DNA of 64,000 nucleotides from Candidatus Saccharimonadota bacterium (GCA_017433245.1 JAFRHO010000009.1:88626-152625), one strand, 5' to 3'; numbered from the stretch's first letter, positions 32,401 to 42,126 are shown. Notes: generated by a model from the sequence alone, not told the origin. Made by a program: numbers and translations.

Positions 32401-35400
32401 TTGAAAACACTAAAAAACCTCTTAAAACAGGTAGTGAGTATATCATTAATACCTCTGCTTGTTATTGGCGGTCTTCCGCTAGAAATAAACAACGTATTTG
32501 CAGCTGAGGGAGATGATGTTCCTCCTACTGTTGTAACCGAAGATGCGCCGGTACACAGTAAAACGCTTACGTCTAATGGTGATGGGACATATACTATTGC
32601 TCTTAGCGTAACTGGCTCTAGAGAAAGTAGCGAGACTACGAGTGCTTCGAAGGCTAACGTTATTCTAGTTGTCGATACTTCTAATTCGATGAATGGCAGT
32701 AGCGGTGAAACTAATGCATCTGGTCAGCCTATTTCAAGGATTGCTGCAGAAAAAGATGCCCTAACCAAAGACGACGGCATCATTGATAAACTTCTTGCTC
32801 AAAATGTTCCTGGTGATTCTGTGAGATCTGATATTATCGAGGTTGCCGTGGTAAACTTTGGCACTGAAGGACATACTGCTCAAACATGGACCACGAATGG
32901 GACTACTTTGAAAAATACTATTAATGGTCTGACGACTTCGACTGGTACTAACTGGGAGGGTGCTCTTCAGATTGCGAAAGATCTTGCCGATGCAAAAAAG
33001 CAAGTACAGCCAAATGAGGATATTTATGTTATCTTTCTAACCGACGGTGAGCCAACGACTGATGAAACTCGCGCTCGGAACAACCATAACGTTAATACGA
33101 AATATGATGAAGAATGGGGATATGCCAGCGATGATGCGAGAGCTATTGTTTCGGCTGGGTATACCTTCTATGGTCTCTTTACTTGGGGTAGCTCGAGTAA
33201 CAGTTCAGGTTTTTCGCAGCCTCCTTCTGCTTTTCTCAAAAGTTTAGTCCAATATGCGTATACTGGAACTGGATCTTATAATAGTTCCCTAAGTTCAGAT
33301 TATGCTGAATACTACACTAACGCAAGTAGTACTACTTCGCTCATTAATGCGTTAAGCCAAATTGTTCATAATATTACTACCGGTGTGGGTTATACTAATG
33401 TTGAATTAGAAGATGGTGTCACGGCGATGACTGCTTCTAGTGTTAAAGCTTCAGCTGGTGGTAAAGTAACCGGTCTTAAGTATTATCGCTCTGGCGGCTC
33501 TTACAGTTCAACCGCTAATAATGGTCTTGGCGAAGAATGGACTGATGCTCCTGAGGCAACTATCAACGCGAACAATGAAGTAGATTGGAACCTTGGTGAT
33601 TTGGTTCTCGAAAATGGTGTGACGTATACTGTAACGTTTGTTGTTTGGCCAAAGCAATCATCGCTTGATTTGGTTGCAGATTTGAATAATGGCATCATAT
33701 CTTATGATAGCCTTACTGTCTCTCAGAAATCGCAAATTAAGCATATTGGTGATAAATATGCACTTAAAACTAATACCGATTCTCCTACTCTTACCTATTC
33801 AACAATTACTACTACTACCGTAGATGGCGTTCCTACTTCCGTTACATCCGATCCGACTACTGTCGATATTGAGAATCCTGACCCTGTTAATCTTTCTGAA
33901 GCTAAATTGGCTCTTGAAAAGAAATGGGAAGATTCTCTTGATCCAACTCAACGCGAAGAAGTTGGTGGTGAAGTGACGCTTAATCTTCTTATGGACGGTA
34001 AACCATATGAGATTAAAGTCGGCGATACTTTGACAGACAAAATTCTTCTTACCGAAACTAGTGATTGGAAGATTGATCCTGGTATTAGCGTGGCTCCCGG
34101 TCTTATGGTTGCAGAAAACAGTGTCGCTTACGATCCTAATGCACCTCAGGTATCCTACGGTGGCGTAACGTATGCCATTCTTGAGGCTGGCCATGAGTAT
34201 ACATTTGAGGAAAAAGGTATCAATAACCACTTCGAGCTCACATCCTATATCCACCATCCAATGAAAATCGGTAATGCGGTTAAAGACGTCTTTTTTAGCC
34301 GCGATGCTGATGGTAATATTACCGGCATTGAAAGGATTGAAGATCTTGATACGCTTTCTGCTACGAATACGTTGAAAGGCGGTATTAATATCGAAAAGAA
34401 AGTGGTCGACAAAGATAATAAGCCAGTTGACACCAACGATACTTTTGAAATTAAAGTGCATCTTCTTGACAACGAGGGGGAACCGTATAGTTATGATTAC
34501 CGTATTTATTATGGCGAGAAGAATCCAGAATATGAATCACATAAAGTATATGATGCTGAAGGTAATTTGAGATTTAGCCGTAGTGATCATATTTTCGGTG
34601 AAGGTACTTTGACCGAGACTCTTTATGTTGGTGACACTATCCGTATTGTTAACGTAGATGCTGGTGTACAGTATCGTGTTGAAGAAACTGCAAAAAACGG
34701 CTACGAGGCAACGCCTACTATTACTTATAAAGAGGCATATGGTACTGAAGCTTCAGGGGATGCTACGGAGGCAGAAGAGGAAGGCTACTATCTGGTCTCC
34801 GGTAACACGGCTTCGTCTGTTACTGTGACTAATAAATTCCTCAATGAGACAACCAAGGTTGATTTTAAAAAGACTTGGTATGATGCGGATGGAAATGTAT
34901 TAAGCGGAAAGACTCTTCCTGGCAGCATAACCGTCGAACTATTTAAGAAAGGAGCCGATGGTAAGGAAGTTTCAACTGGTGAAACTAGGACAGCTACTGC
35001 CGAAACTGACTGGAAGGCTTCGTTTAAGGATTTGCCTAAATATGACAATGGCGCCACGATTGTTTATTCGATTAAGGAAAGTGCGATTGATGGTGCTACC
35101 TATAATGATGAGTTGAAAGCTTTCTTCGAATTTGATTCTGAACAAAACAACGGCAAGAATGCTGTTGTAGGTAAATGGACTTGGAAGGTGAAGACCCTTG
35201 AAGATTATATTCTTGAAAACACCTGGACGCCGGCAACTGAATCTGTCAGTGGTTTAACCAGCTTTAGTATTAAAAAGATTGATGCATCAACGAAGAAGCC
35301 ACTTGAGGGTGCTACGTTTGAACTTAAACTCAGCGATGGTACGACAATCTCTAAAACCACTGATAAGAATGGTGAAGCGACCTTTGATAAACTTGATGCC

Positions 35401-38400
35401 GGTGAGTATTCGCTTAAGGAAACGGTTGCTCCTTCTGATTATCAAGCTATTTTGACTGAGCCAACTATTGTAATCACCAAGACTAAAAAACTAAACCAAG
35501 TGGATCTTGCTAATTTAAATAATATATATGAATATATCTTTTCGATTTCTGCTGCAAATGTGGCTGGGTATACTTATGATACTAATAGTCGTATATATAC
35601 AGTGAAAAATGAGGCGATTCCTTATATCGATGTTCCTGCTTCTAAAGTCTGGAAGGATGGTGAGAACCGCGATGGCCTACGAAAGAATTATGCAAATTAT
35701 TATGTGGCAGTGAGGAATAATAGTGGTAAGTATGTGGCGTACGAAAAACTAGCGCTTGAGGATAAGGATGACTATAGTTTTGAGCATTTGCCGACAAAGA
35801 CCGTGAATGGTGAGGCGATTACTTACGAGATTGTAGAGGCGTCTACTTGTAGCGGTAGTGGCAATAGTATTCAATGTACCGAGTTTAAGGGTGATAAGAA
35901 GTATAGTGTGTCGATCGAGAATGGTGTAATTACGAATACGTATGAGCCGGAAAAGAAGAAACTGACGATAAAGAAAACTTGGGATGTATCGGCCGGGACT
36001 TTGCCAACTTCTAATCCTTCATTTATCATGGTTGAATTATCAAACGATCAAGGCGATGAACCTCAAACGATTCGTTTGGAAGGTACTGGCTATGGCGAGT
36101 GGACTTCTGATGAGATTTCGGTGTATGTTTATGCAAACCAGGGTAAAACTGTAACTTATCAAGCTACGGAACTCGGAATTGATGCTGCAAATAACTTGAG
36201 TAAAGATAATGATTATACATTATATATTTATAATGGAGAAGTTCTAGAAGGTAAGTGGGTGGCTACTTCTGATGGGCTTGAAGTGACCAATACTTGGACG
36301 CCGGTAAACGAAAAGATCGTGTATGAAGGTGCCGATAAGTTTACGATTAAGAAGATTGATGAAGACGGTGAAGCGATGTCTGGTGTGACTTTCACGGTGA
36401 ATGGGAAGGATAAGAAGACCGATAAGAATGGCGAGATTGAAGTTGCTGTGCCGATTTCAGAGGATGAGAAGACGGATAATATAGAGATTAAAGTTAAAGA
36501 GAAGGAAACTCTGGACGGATATGATTTAGTAGACGGTTCGGCGACGATAGCAGTAACTTGTACTAGTGAATTAACTAAGAAGGACGAAACGACTCTGACG
36601 AATACTTATACGAAGACTTGTACTTTCAAGAAGAGCGGTGGTAGTGATTATGTGTGGAATAATTCAGAGAAAACATTGGTGGTGACGAATAATCGAAGTT
36701 TGGCGGCGTCGCTTGTAATTCGGAAGAAGATTAGTGGCGTGACGGCGGAGGCGCTGAAGAATAATGGTTTGAAGTTTACTTTGACTGGGCCGGATGATTT
36801 TAAGACGCAAGAGATTTCATTTGATGACTTTAAGGAAGTATCTGGTGGCGTGTATGAATACACGGTGCCTGGTAGAATTCCGACCGGTGAATATAAGGTA
36901 GTGGAATCTGGCGCAGAGTTTGATGGTTCACTCACATTGACGGTGACGGGTGATAATAATGTGGCGAAGGATGTTGAGAAGGACGATGAGGCGGAGTTTG
37001 AGATTACGAACAGTTATGAAAAGATTCGGGATGTACATTATAAGGTAAAGAAGATTTGGGATGATAATGACAATCAGGATGGAAAGCGACCAGAGAAACT
37101 TACTATTACATTGATGCGTAAGGGTTCTGGTAAGGCTGAGTCTTACCGAACGGTGGATCTAACGGATGATAAGTTAGAACACGAATGGACAGATTTGCCA
37201 CGGGCGGATGAAAATGCTGTGGAATATACTTATTCGGTAGTAGAAGAAGACATAGCTGATTACGATTCGGATGGTGGTAAGATGGTGGGTGATGTATTCA
37301 CCTTCACGAATAAGCATGAGCCGGTGACAAAGGAACTTACGTTTAAGAAAGTTTGGAACGTATCGGGTGATAGGTTACCAAGTGTGGCACCGACGTTTAT
37401 TGTGGTGGAACTATTGAACGATAAGAATACTGATAAACAAACGATTCGACTAGATGGAACTGGTTATGGCGAGTGGGAGTCGGATGCGATTAGGGTGCCG
37501 GTATATGCAAATCAAGGTGAAACGATTACTTATTCGGTGAAAGAGACTAGTATTGGTGATACTGCACTTGGCGGAGATAATAAAGATACGATTTATGTGT
37601 ATAATGGTGACGTGCTTGAAGGTAAGTGGGTAGCAGAGAATACGGATAATTTGACGGTAGAAAATACCTGGACGTCGACGACAGATAAGATTGAATATAA
37701 GGGTAAGAGTGAGTTTGTACTGAGTAAAGTAGATGAAGATGGTAAAGCGATGGAAGGCGTAACGTTTACGATTGGTGGTAAAGATTATACGACGGATGGT
37801 AATGGTGAGATTACGGTGAAGGTACCGGTGTCTACTGACAAGATGGAAGAATCGTTTGAATATAAGATTACTGAGAAAGAGACTTGGGACGGGTATGATA
37901 TTGTATCGGGTTCAGCGACCGTGGCGGTAAGCTGTACCTCTGAGTTTGCAAAGGCGGATAAGAGTACATTGGTCAATACTTATACGAAGAATTGTGAGTT
38001 TAGTAAGAAAGGAAGCGAGGATTATGTGTGGAATGGGACTGATTTGGTATTATCGGTAACAAATAATCGGAGCCTAGCAGATTCGATTGTGATTCGGAAG
38101 AAGATTGAGGGTCTAAAGGCGTCGGTGCTAAGTGGAAATGGTTTGACGTTTACTTTGAGTGGGCCGGATGATTTTAAGACGCAAGAGATTTCATTTAACG
38201 ACTTCAAGGAGATTAGTGAGGGGGTGTATGAGTATACATTTGATGGCAGGATCCCGACTGGTGATTACAAGGTAGTAGAATCAGGAGCTGAAGTTGAATA
38301 CTTTACAGTAGAGGTGAGTGGCGATGGTGAAGGGCAGACGATTGCGAAAGATGACGAGGCTGTATTTGAGATTGTGAATAAGTATACTTCGGAGAAGGTT

Positions 38401-38910
38401 TCTTATGGAGTTGTGAAGATTTGGGATGATGCGCATGATAAAGATGGCAAACGGCCTGGGGAACTTGAGATTCAATTATCGGCGGATGGTGAAGTGGTCG
38501 ATACAATTTATATGTCGATGGCGGATGCGGTAATTATTGGTGAGGAAGACGAGGAATATAGTACTGGAGATGTTTGGGTATATGTATGGGAAGAACTACC
38601 GTTGGCGGATGAATCTGCTAAGTTGATTAGCTATACTGTGGAAGAAATACTGGAGTCGGATGATTATGAACAGACGGATATGGAGAATGATGAGTATTAT
38701 ATGCTATTTGTAAACTCTCATCAGTTAGACGATCCGTGCGCGGAAGGCGGTTGTGGCGGTGATATTATCCCACCAGTGACGCCGGAGACTGGTTGGTTGA
38801 CGAATGTGGGTGGTGGTGCAAGTATGGATAATACTTTCGTGATGGTTGCATTTACGTTGACTAGTGTGATATTGATGGCGGGTGGCGTGGTGTTTGCGAA
38901 GCGGAAATAG
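32401..38910 (+). CDS. giant VWA / Cna-B repeat surface adhesin
   Basis: 2169 residues, TTG start with AAGGAG upstream. Signal peptide (about 1-35); VWA domain (about 84-320) with MIDAS elements DTSNS and LTDGEPT; then many Cna-B/SpaA-like immunoglobulin-type modules (repeated VWNV, KIWDD, TLTNTY, VTNTW ends) that in Gram-positive pilins form isopeptide bonds. Two ~458-residue units (about 1185-1640 and 1643-2095) are near copies. C-terminus: PETGW, a membrane helix and FAKRK, a sortase-like or simple membrane anchor. Codon use changes near 35,650, T-ending before and G-rich after, suggesting a mosaic origin. Probably mediates attachment to a host cell. Confidence 0.9.
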   Translation: MKTLKNLLKQVVSISLIPLLVIGGLPLEINNVFAAEGDDVPPTVVTEDAPVHSKTLTSNGDGTYTIALSVTGSRESSETTSASKANVILVVDTSNSMNGSSGETNASGQPISRIAAEKDALTKDDGIIDKLLAQNVPGDSVRSDIIEVAVVNFGTEGHTAQTWTTNGTTLKNTINGLTTSTGTNWEGALQIAKDLADAKKQVQPNEDIYVIFLTDGEPTTDETRARNNHNVNTKYDEEWGYASDDARAIVSAGYTFYGLFTWGSSSNSSGFSQPPSAFLKSLVQYAYTGTGSYNSSLSSDYAEYYTNASSTTSLINALSQIVHNITTGVGYTNVELEDGVTAMTASSVKASAGGKVTGLKYYRSGGSYSSTANNGLGEEWTDAPEATINANNEVDWNLGDLVLENGVTYTVTFVVWPKQSSLDLVADLNNGIISYDSLTVSQKSQIKHIGDKYALKTNTDSPTLTYSTITTTTVDGVPTSVTSDPTTVDIENPDPVNLSEAKLALEKKWEDSLDPTQREEVGGEVTLNLLMDGKPYEIKVGDTLTDKILLTETSDWKIDPGISVAPGLMVAENSVAYDPNAPQVSYGGVTYAILEAGHEYTFEEKGINNHFELTSYIHHPMKIGNAVKDVFFSRDADGNITGIERIEDLDTLSATNTLKGGINIEKKVVDKDNKPVDTNDTFEIKVHLLDNEGEPYSYDYRIYYGEKNPEYESHKVYDAEGNLRFSRSDHIFGEGTLTETLYVGDTIRIVNVDAGVQYRVEETAKNGYEATPTITYKEAYGTEASGDATEAEEEGYYLVSGNTASSVTVTNKFLNETTKVDFKKTWYDADGNVLSGKTLPGSITVELFKKGADGKEVSTGETRTATAETDWKASFKDLPKYDNGATIVYSIKESAIDGATYNDELKAFFEFDSEQNNGKNAVVGKWTWKVKTLEDYILENTWTPATESVSGLTSFSIKKIDASTKKPLEGATFELKLSDGTTISKTTDKNGEATFDKLDAGEYSLKETVAPSDYQAILTEPTIVITKTKKLNQVDLANLNNIYEYIFSISAANVAGYTYDTNSRIYTVKNEAIPYIDVPASKVWKDGENRDGLRKNYANYYVAVRNNSGKYVAYEKLALEDKDDYSFEHLPTKTVNGEAITYEIVEASTCSGSGNSIQCTEFKGDKKYSVSIENGVITNTYEPEKKKLTIKKTWDVSAGTLPTSNPSFIMVELSNDQGDEPQTIRLEGTGYGEWTSDEISVYVYANQGKTVTYQATELGIDAANNLSKDNDYTLYIYNGEVLEGKWVATSDGLEVTNTWTPVNEKIVYEGADKFTIKKIDEDGEAMSGVTFTVNGKDKKTDKNGEIEVAVPISEDEKTDNIEIKVKEKETLDGYDLVDGSATIAVTCTSELTKKDETTLTNTYTKTCTFKKSGGSDYVWNNSEKTLVVTNNRSLAASLVIRKKISGVTAEALKNNGLKFTLTGPDDFKTQEISFDDFKEVSGGVYEYTVPGRIPTGEYKVVESGAEFDGSLTLTVTGDNNVAKDVEKDDEAEFEITNSYEKIRDVHYKVKKIWDDNDNQDGKRPEKLTITLMRKGSGKAESYRTVDLTDDKLEHEWTDLPRADENAVEYTYSVVEEDIADYDSDGGKMVGDVFTFTNKHEPVTKELTFKKVWNVSGDRLPSVAPTFIVVELLNDKNTDKQTIRLDGTGYGEWESDAIRVPVYANQGETITYSVKETSIGDTALGGDNKDTIYVYNGDVLEGKWVAENTDNLTVENTWTSTTDKIEYKGKSEFVLSKVDEDGKAMEGVTFTIGGKDYTTDGNGEITVKVPVSTDKMEESFEYKITEKETWDGYDIVSGSATVAVSCTSEFAKADKSTLVNTYTKNCEFSKKGSEDYVWNGTDLVLSVTNNRSLADSIVIRKKIEGLKASVLSGNGLTFTLSGPDDFKTQEISFNDFKEISEGVYEYTFDGRIPTGDYKVVESGAEVEYFTVEVSGDGEGQTIAKDDEAVFEIVNKYTSEKVSYGVVKIWDDAHDKDGKRPGELEIQLSADGEVVDTIYMSMADAVIIGEEDEEYSTGDVWVYVWEELPLADESAKLISYTVEEILESDDYEQTDMENDEYYMLFVNSHQLDDPCAEGGCGGDIIPPVTPETGWLTNVGGGASMDNTFVMVAFTLTSVILMAGGVVFAKRK

Positions 38911-38920
38911 GGTTCATCGT

Positions 38921-38945
38921 GGTCGGTGACAGTTTGTCGCCGACC
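38921..38945 (+). terminator. hairpin after the giant adhesin
   Basis: GGTCGGTGACA / TGTCGCCGACC stem followed by GGAGTTTTC; the T tract is short. Confidence 0.55.
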
Positions 38946-38957
38946 GGAGTTTTCTGG

Positions 38958-38986
38958 TTGCATCTCTTATGGTTTCGTGGTATAAT
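38958..38986 (+). promoter_or_regulatory. promoter of the rplF-rplO half of the ribosomal cluster
   Basis: TTGCAT, 17-nt spacer, TATAAT, with GGGAAG before the rplF ATG. It makes the downstream r-protein genes independent of the interrupted upstream operon. Confidence 0.8.
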
Positions 38987-39017
38987 GGTAGGAATATTAA
39001 TTTAACAAAGGGAAGAT

Positions 39018-39554
39018 ATGAGTCGTATCGGAAAACAACCTATCGAAATTCCGGCAGGAGTGACAATTACGGTCGGCGACAGCGAGATTACTGTTGCGGG
39101 CCCAAAGGGTCAACTCATAGTGCCGGTGCAACCGAAGACTAAGACTTCGGTTGAAGGAACAGAGGTTCGTGTCACCCGTTAGGATGACGAGCCGAAATCT
39201 CGAGCCTGGCATGGTCTCCAGCGTGCGTTGATTAACAACGCAGTGGTTGGGGTGACCAAGGGTTACGAGAAGAAACTAGAAATTAATGGAGTCGGTTACC
39301 GCCTCAGTGGTGGTGGACAAGAGATTGAGATGGCCCTCGGCTTTTCTCATCCAGTCAAATACCGCGCACCAGAGGGTGTACAACTGGCTACCAATAAGAT
39401 GGAAATCACCGTATCTGGCATCGACAAACAAAAGGTCGGTCAGGTAGCGGCAGAAATCCGCGCACTCAAGAAGCCTGAACCTTACAAGGGCAAAGGTATT
39501 AAGTATGTCGACGAAGTAATTATTCGGAAGGCAGGAAAGGCGGGTAAGAAATAA
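39018..39554 (+). pseudogene. rplF: 50S ribosomal protein L6, reading frame broken by an in-frame TAG at codon 55
   Basis: The frame from ATG 39018 gives [14 protein letters not shown]..., a canonical L6 start. It hits TAG at 39180-39182 and continues in the same frame as perfect L6 ([49 protein letters not shown]) to 39554. There is no shift, only a stop replacing one residue in a stretch (VTR*DDE) where many L6 proteins carry Ser. L6 is nearly universal and no other copy is in the window. It could be a sequencing error, a real mutation with readthrough or suppression, or re-initiation at TTG 39228. Classed as pseudogene only for the broken frame. Confidence 0.85.
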
Positions 39555-39883
39555 TGAAAGCGTTGTATAGAGCAAAGCGAACTCGCGCTAAGATTCATGG
39601 AACTAGCGAGCGCCCGCGACTTACTGTGCATTTTTCCAATGCGCATATTACTGCTCAGATTATTGATGATGATAAGAAAACCACTTTGGCTTACGCTACG
39701 ACGGTTGGCACCAAGATTACTGGTACCATGACTGAGAAAGCCGAGAAGATTGGCACAGAGATTGCCAAGAAGGCAAAAACTGCCAAGGTTTCAAAGGTAG
39801 TGTTTGACCGTGGTGCTAAATTATATGCAGGCCGAATGAGTGCACTTGCTGAAGCGGCTCGCAAAGAAGGATTGGAGTTCTAA
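39554..39883 (+). CDS. rplR: 50S ribosomal protein L18
   Basis: 109 residues, 5S rRNA-binding. KRTRAKIHGTSERPRLTVHFSN start and VVFDRGAKLYAGRMSALAEAARKEGLEF end are canonical. Its ATG overlaps the rplF stop, implying that ribosomes do reach the end of rplF. Confidence 0.96.
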   Translation: MKALYRAKRTRAKIHGTSERPRLTVHFSNAHITAQIIDDDKKTTLAYATTVGTKITGTMTEKAEKIGTEIAKKAKTAKVSKVVFDRGAKLYAGRMSALAEAARKEGLEF

Positions 39884-39884
39884 G

Positions 39885-40775
39885 ATGGCAGAAGAGAATA
39901 AAACGAACAAGGCTCCGAGAGTAATCAATAAATCTGGTACTCTCAAAATGGACGACAAGATTGCCGAAACTAAGCAGATTCGTGATATTTCTGGCAAGAA
40001 AATAAATCGTCGCAATCGCCGCGATCGCGTACGTGCTGACGCTGGTCCAAAGGAGTATGATGAAATTACGATTGGCGTAGATCGCGTATCCCGTACGGTG
40101 GCCGGTGGTCGTAGGATGCGATTTAAGGCATTAGTCGCGATTGGCAATCACAAGAATAAGGTCGGTATCGGTGTTGCTAAAGGTAATGACGTAACGACTG
40201 CCGTGAATAAGGCAACTCGCAAGGCGAAGAAATCGATGATTACGTTTAATATAAACGGTGAGACGATTTGCCACGAGACTCGTAACAAAGTAACTGGTGC
40301 AGATGTATTGATGAAGCCAGCAGCGCCTGGTACTGGTATTATTGCCGGCGGCACAGTGCGTTCGATTATTGGTCTTACTGGTGTGAAGAATTTGATTTCG
40401 AAATCACTTGGTTCGACTAATAAGGTAAACATCGCTTATGCGGTGATTGAAGGTCTTAAGGTACAGGTACCTCGTAATCAGTGGGTTGGTGCGAAGCCAA
40501 CTGCTGAAAAGAAGGGTGACGTAAAGAAGGCTGAGATTAAGGAAGCAGTCGCCGAGAAAAAGGCTGAAATTAAGGAAGCAGTCGCCGAGAAAAAGGCCGA
40601 GGTAAAGAAAGCTGTTGATGAGAAGAAGGCTGAAGTCAAGAAAACCGTCACTAAGAAAAAGGCTGAGGTGAAGAAGGTAGTTGAGACCAAGAAAACTGAA
40701 GTTAAGAAAAAGGTCGAGGCAGAGAAGGTCGCAAAGCCGGCTGCGAAAAAGTCCGCTAAGAAGGAGGACAAGTAA
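39885..40775 (+). CDS. rpsE: 30S ribosomal protein S5 with a long repetitive tail
   Basis: 296 residues from ATG 39885, versus about 165-210 usually. Core S5 (EITIGVDRVSRTVAGGRRMRF, VGIGVAKGNDVTTAVNKATR, GTGIIAGGTVR) ends near residue 205. The remaining ~88 residues are tandem 11-residue repeats of the type EKKAEIKEAVA / EKKAEVKKAV, encoded by near-identical 33-bp DNA repeats. The tail should form a charged helix. rpmD (L30) is absent downstream. Confidence 0.95.
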   Translation: MAEENKTNKAPRVINKSGTLKMDDKIAETKQIRDISGKKINRRNRRDRVRADAGPKEYDEITIGVDRVSRTVAGGRRMRFKALVAIGNHKNKVGIGVAKGNDVTTAVNKATRKAKKSMITFNINGETICHETRNKVTGADVLMKPAAPGTGIIAGGTVRSIIGLTGVKNLISKSLGSTNKVNIAYAVIEGLKVQVPRNQWVGAKPTAEKKGDVKKAEIKEAVAEKKAEIKEAVAEKKAEVKKAVDEKKAEVKKTVTKKKAEVKKVVETKKTEVKKKVEAEKVAKPAAKKSAKKEDK

Positions 40776-41239
40776 TGAAATACAATGATTTAGTAGTGGA
40801 GAAGAATGCACGTCCGAGCCGTAAGGGTCGCGGTATTGCTGCTGGCCAGGGTAAAACCGCTGGTCGTGGCACCAAGGGTCAGAAATCTCGTACTGGTCAT
40901 CGCAAGATGCCAACCGGCTTCATGGGCGGTCAGCGTGCTATTATGCAAGCAGTGCCGAAGCTTAAAGGTTTTAAGTCATTCCACGCTAAGGCTGAAGTTG
41001 TTTATACGGATCGTTTAAATGAACTATCTGGTAAAGTTGACAATGTAAAATTGGCCGAAGTGGCGTTGATTTCGTCACCTTATGTAAAGGTAAAAGTAAT
41101 CACACGCGGTGAACTTAAGTCTAAGATTGAACTTGAGACGCAGTTTGCTTCGAAATCGGCTGTAGAGGCGATTAAAAAGGCGGGTGGGTCATTTAAGAAA
41201 GTGCCAATCTTAAAGCAACCTGTAAAAAAGGCAGAGTAA
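40775..41239 (+). CDS. rplO: 50S ribosomal protein L15
   Basis: 154 residues. GRGIAAGQGKTAGRGTKGQ and a C-terminal KSAVEAIKKAGGSFKKVP block are canonical. Overlaps the rpsE stop by 1 nt. Ends the cluster: a terminator follows, not secY. Confidence 0.96.
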   Translation: MKYNDLVVEKNARPSRKGRGIAAGQGKTAGRGTKGQKSRTGHRKMPTGFMGGQRAIMQAVPKLKGFKSFHAKAEVVYTDRLNELSGKVDNVKLAEVALISSPYVKVKVITRGELKSKIELETQFASKSAVEAIKKAGGSFKKVPILKQPVKKAE

Positions 41240-41242
41240 TCT

Positions 41243-41270
41243 AAAAATAACCCCCGAGGGGGTTATTTTT
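41243..41270 (+). terminator. terminator after rplO
   Basis: AAAAATAACCCCC / GGGGGTTATTTTT hairpin; T-rich both ways. Confidence 0.9.
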
Positions 41271-41311
41271 GTGGTATAATGTATCTAATATCATTAAGTG
41301 GAGATTCAGAA

Positions 41312-42046
41312 ATGGAAGAGAAAGAACTAAAGACTAGTCCGAAGCAGAGGATTTTTATTACCTTGATTGCAGTAATCATGCTAGGCTCGATGATTGCAAG
41401 TTATGCGGCGATTATATTGAATGGAAATGGCTCGAGTAACGCTTCGAGTTCGGATGAGGTATCAGAAATTAGCGAGGAAAAGGCTGCAGAATATGAAGAG
41501 GCATATAATAAGGTAGTGACGGAATTTACGGAAAAGACTAAAAATGATTACGATGAATTTATTGCTTATAAATCAGAAATTAAAGCTTACAACGAGACTT
41601 CTGCTAATGATAATGGTTTGCAGATAAAAGATTTGAAGGAAGGTTCAGGCGACGTGGTAAAATCTGATGGTTCGAATTATTTGGCTTATTATGTGGGGTG
41701 GTGTGCGGATGAGTCGGTGTTTGACTCAACGCTTGACGATAGTGATGATCCATCGGGATTTGCAAAGGTGCTGGACCCGTCTCTTGGTATGATTGAGGGC
41801 TGGACCCAGGGGGTCGAAGGGATGAAGATTGGCGGTGTACGTAGAATTACAATACCTGGTGAATTAGCCTATGGTGATTCGATGGAAATTTGTGGTGGTA
41901 AGAATAAACCCCTTAGGTTTCTTGTAATGGCGGTAGAGAGATCGGATTCTTTGAAGAAGCTTTCAGATGAATTAGATACGGCTTATATGCGGTATCAGTA
42001 TGCACAATACGGTTTAGATTACGATAGTATGGGCGCTGAAGAATAA
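41312..42046 (+). CDS. membrane-anchored FKBP-type peptidyl-prolyl isomerase
   Basis: 244 residues from ATG 41312 (GGAG 8-11 nt upstream; TATAAT near 41275). N-terminal membrane anchor (about 15-37), coiled/charged linker, then an FKBP domain (about 110-220) with VFDS, GWTQGVEGMKIGGVRRITIPGELAYG and a final FLVMAVE strand. Faces outward, probably assisting folding of secreted proteins such as the surface proteins nearby. Confidence 0.88.
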   Translation: MEEKELKTSPKQRIFITLIAVIMLGSMIASYAAIILNGNGSSNASSSDEVSEISEEKAAEYEEAYNKVVTEFTEKTKNDYDEFIAYKSEIKAYNETSANDNGLQIKDLKEGSGDVVKSDGSNYLAYYVGWCADESVFDSTLDDSDDPSGFAKVLDPSLGMIEGWTQGVEGMKIGGVRRITIPGELAYGDSMEICGGKNKPLRFLVMAVERSDSLKKLSDELDTAYMRYQYAQYGLDYDSMGAEE

Positions 42047-42097
42047 TTTATAGAGGTAGTTTCGCTGGTATTATAGGGGTGGTAGACATAAGCGGTC

Positions 42098-42126
42098 TTG
42101 ACAAAAATGTTCATGTGTGGTATAAT
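42098..42126 (+). promoter_or_regulatory. consensus promoter of the 42196 gene
   Basis: TTGACA and TATAAT with a 17-nt spacer. Confidence 0.85.

Noticed and set aside
40513..40770. CRISPR-like repeat array
   Set aside because: The 33-bp units are contiguous, in frame, and encode the S5 tail; there are no spacers. No CRISPR array was seen anywhere in the window.
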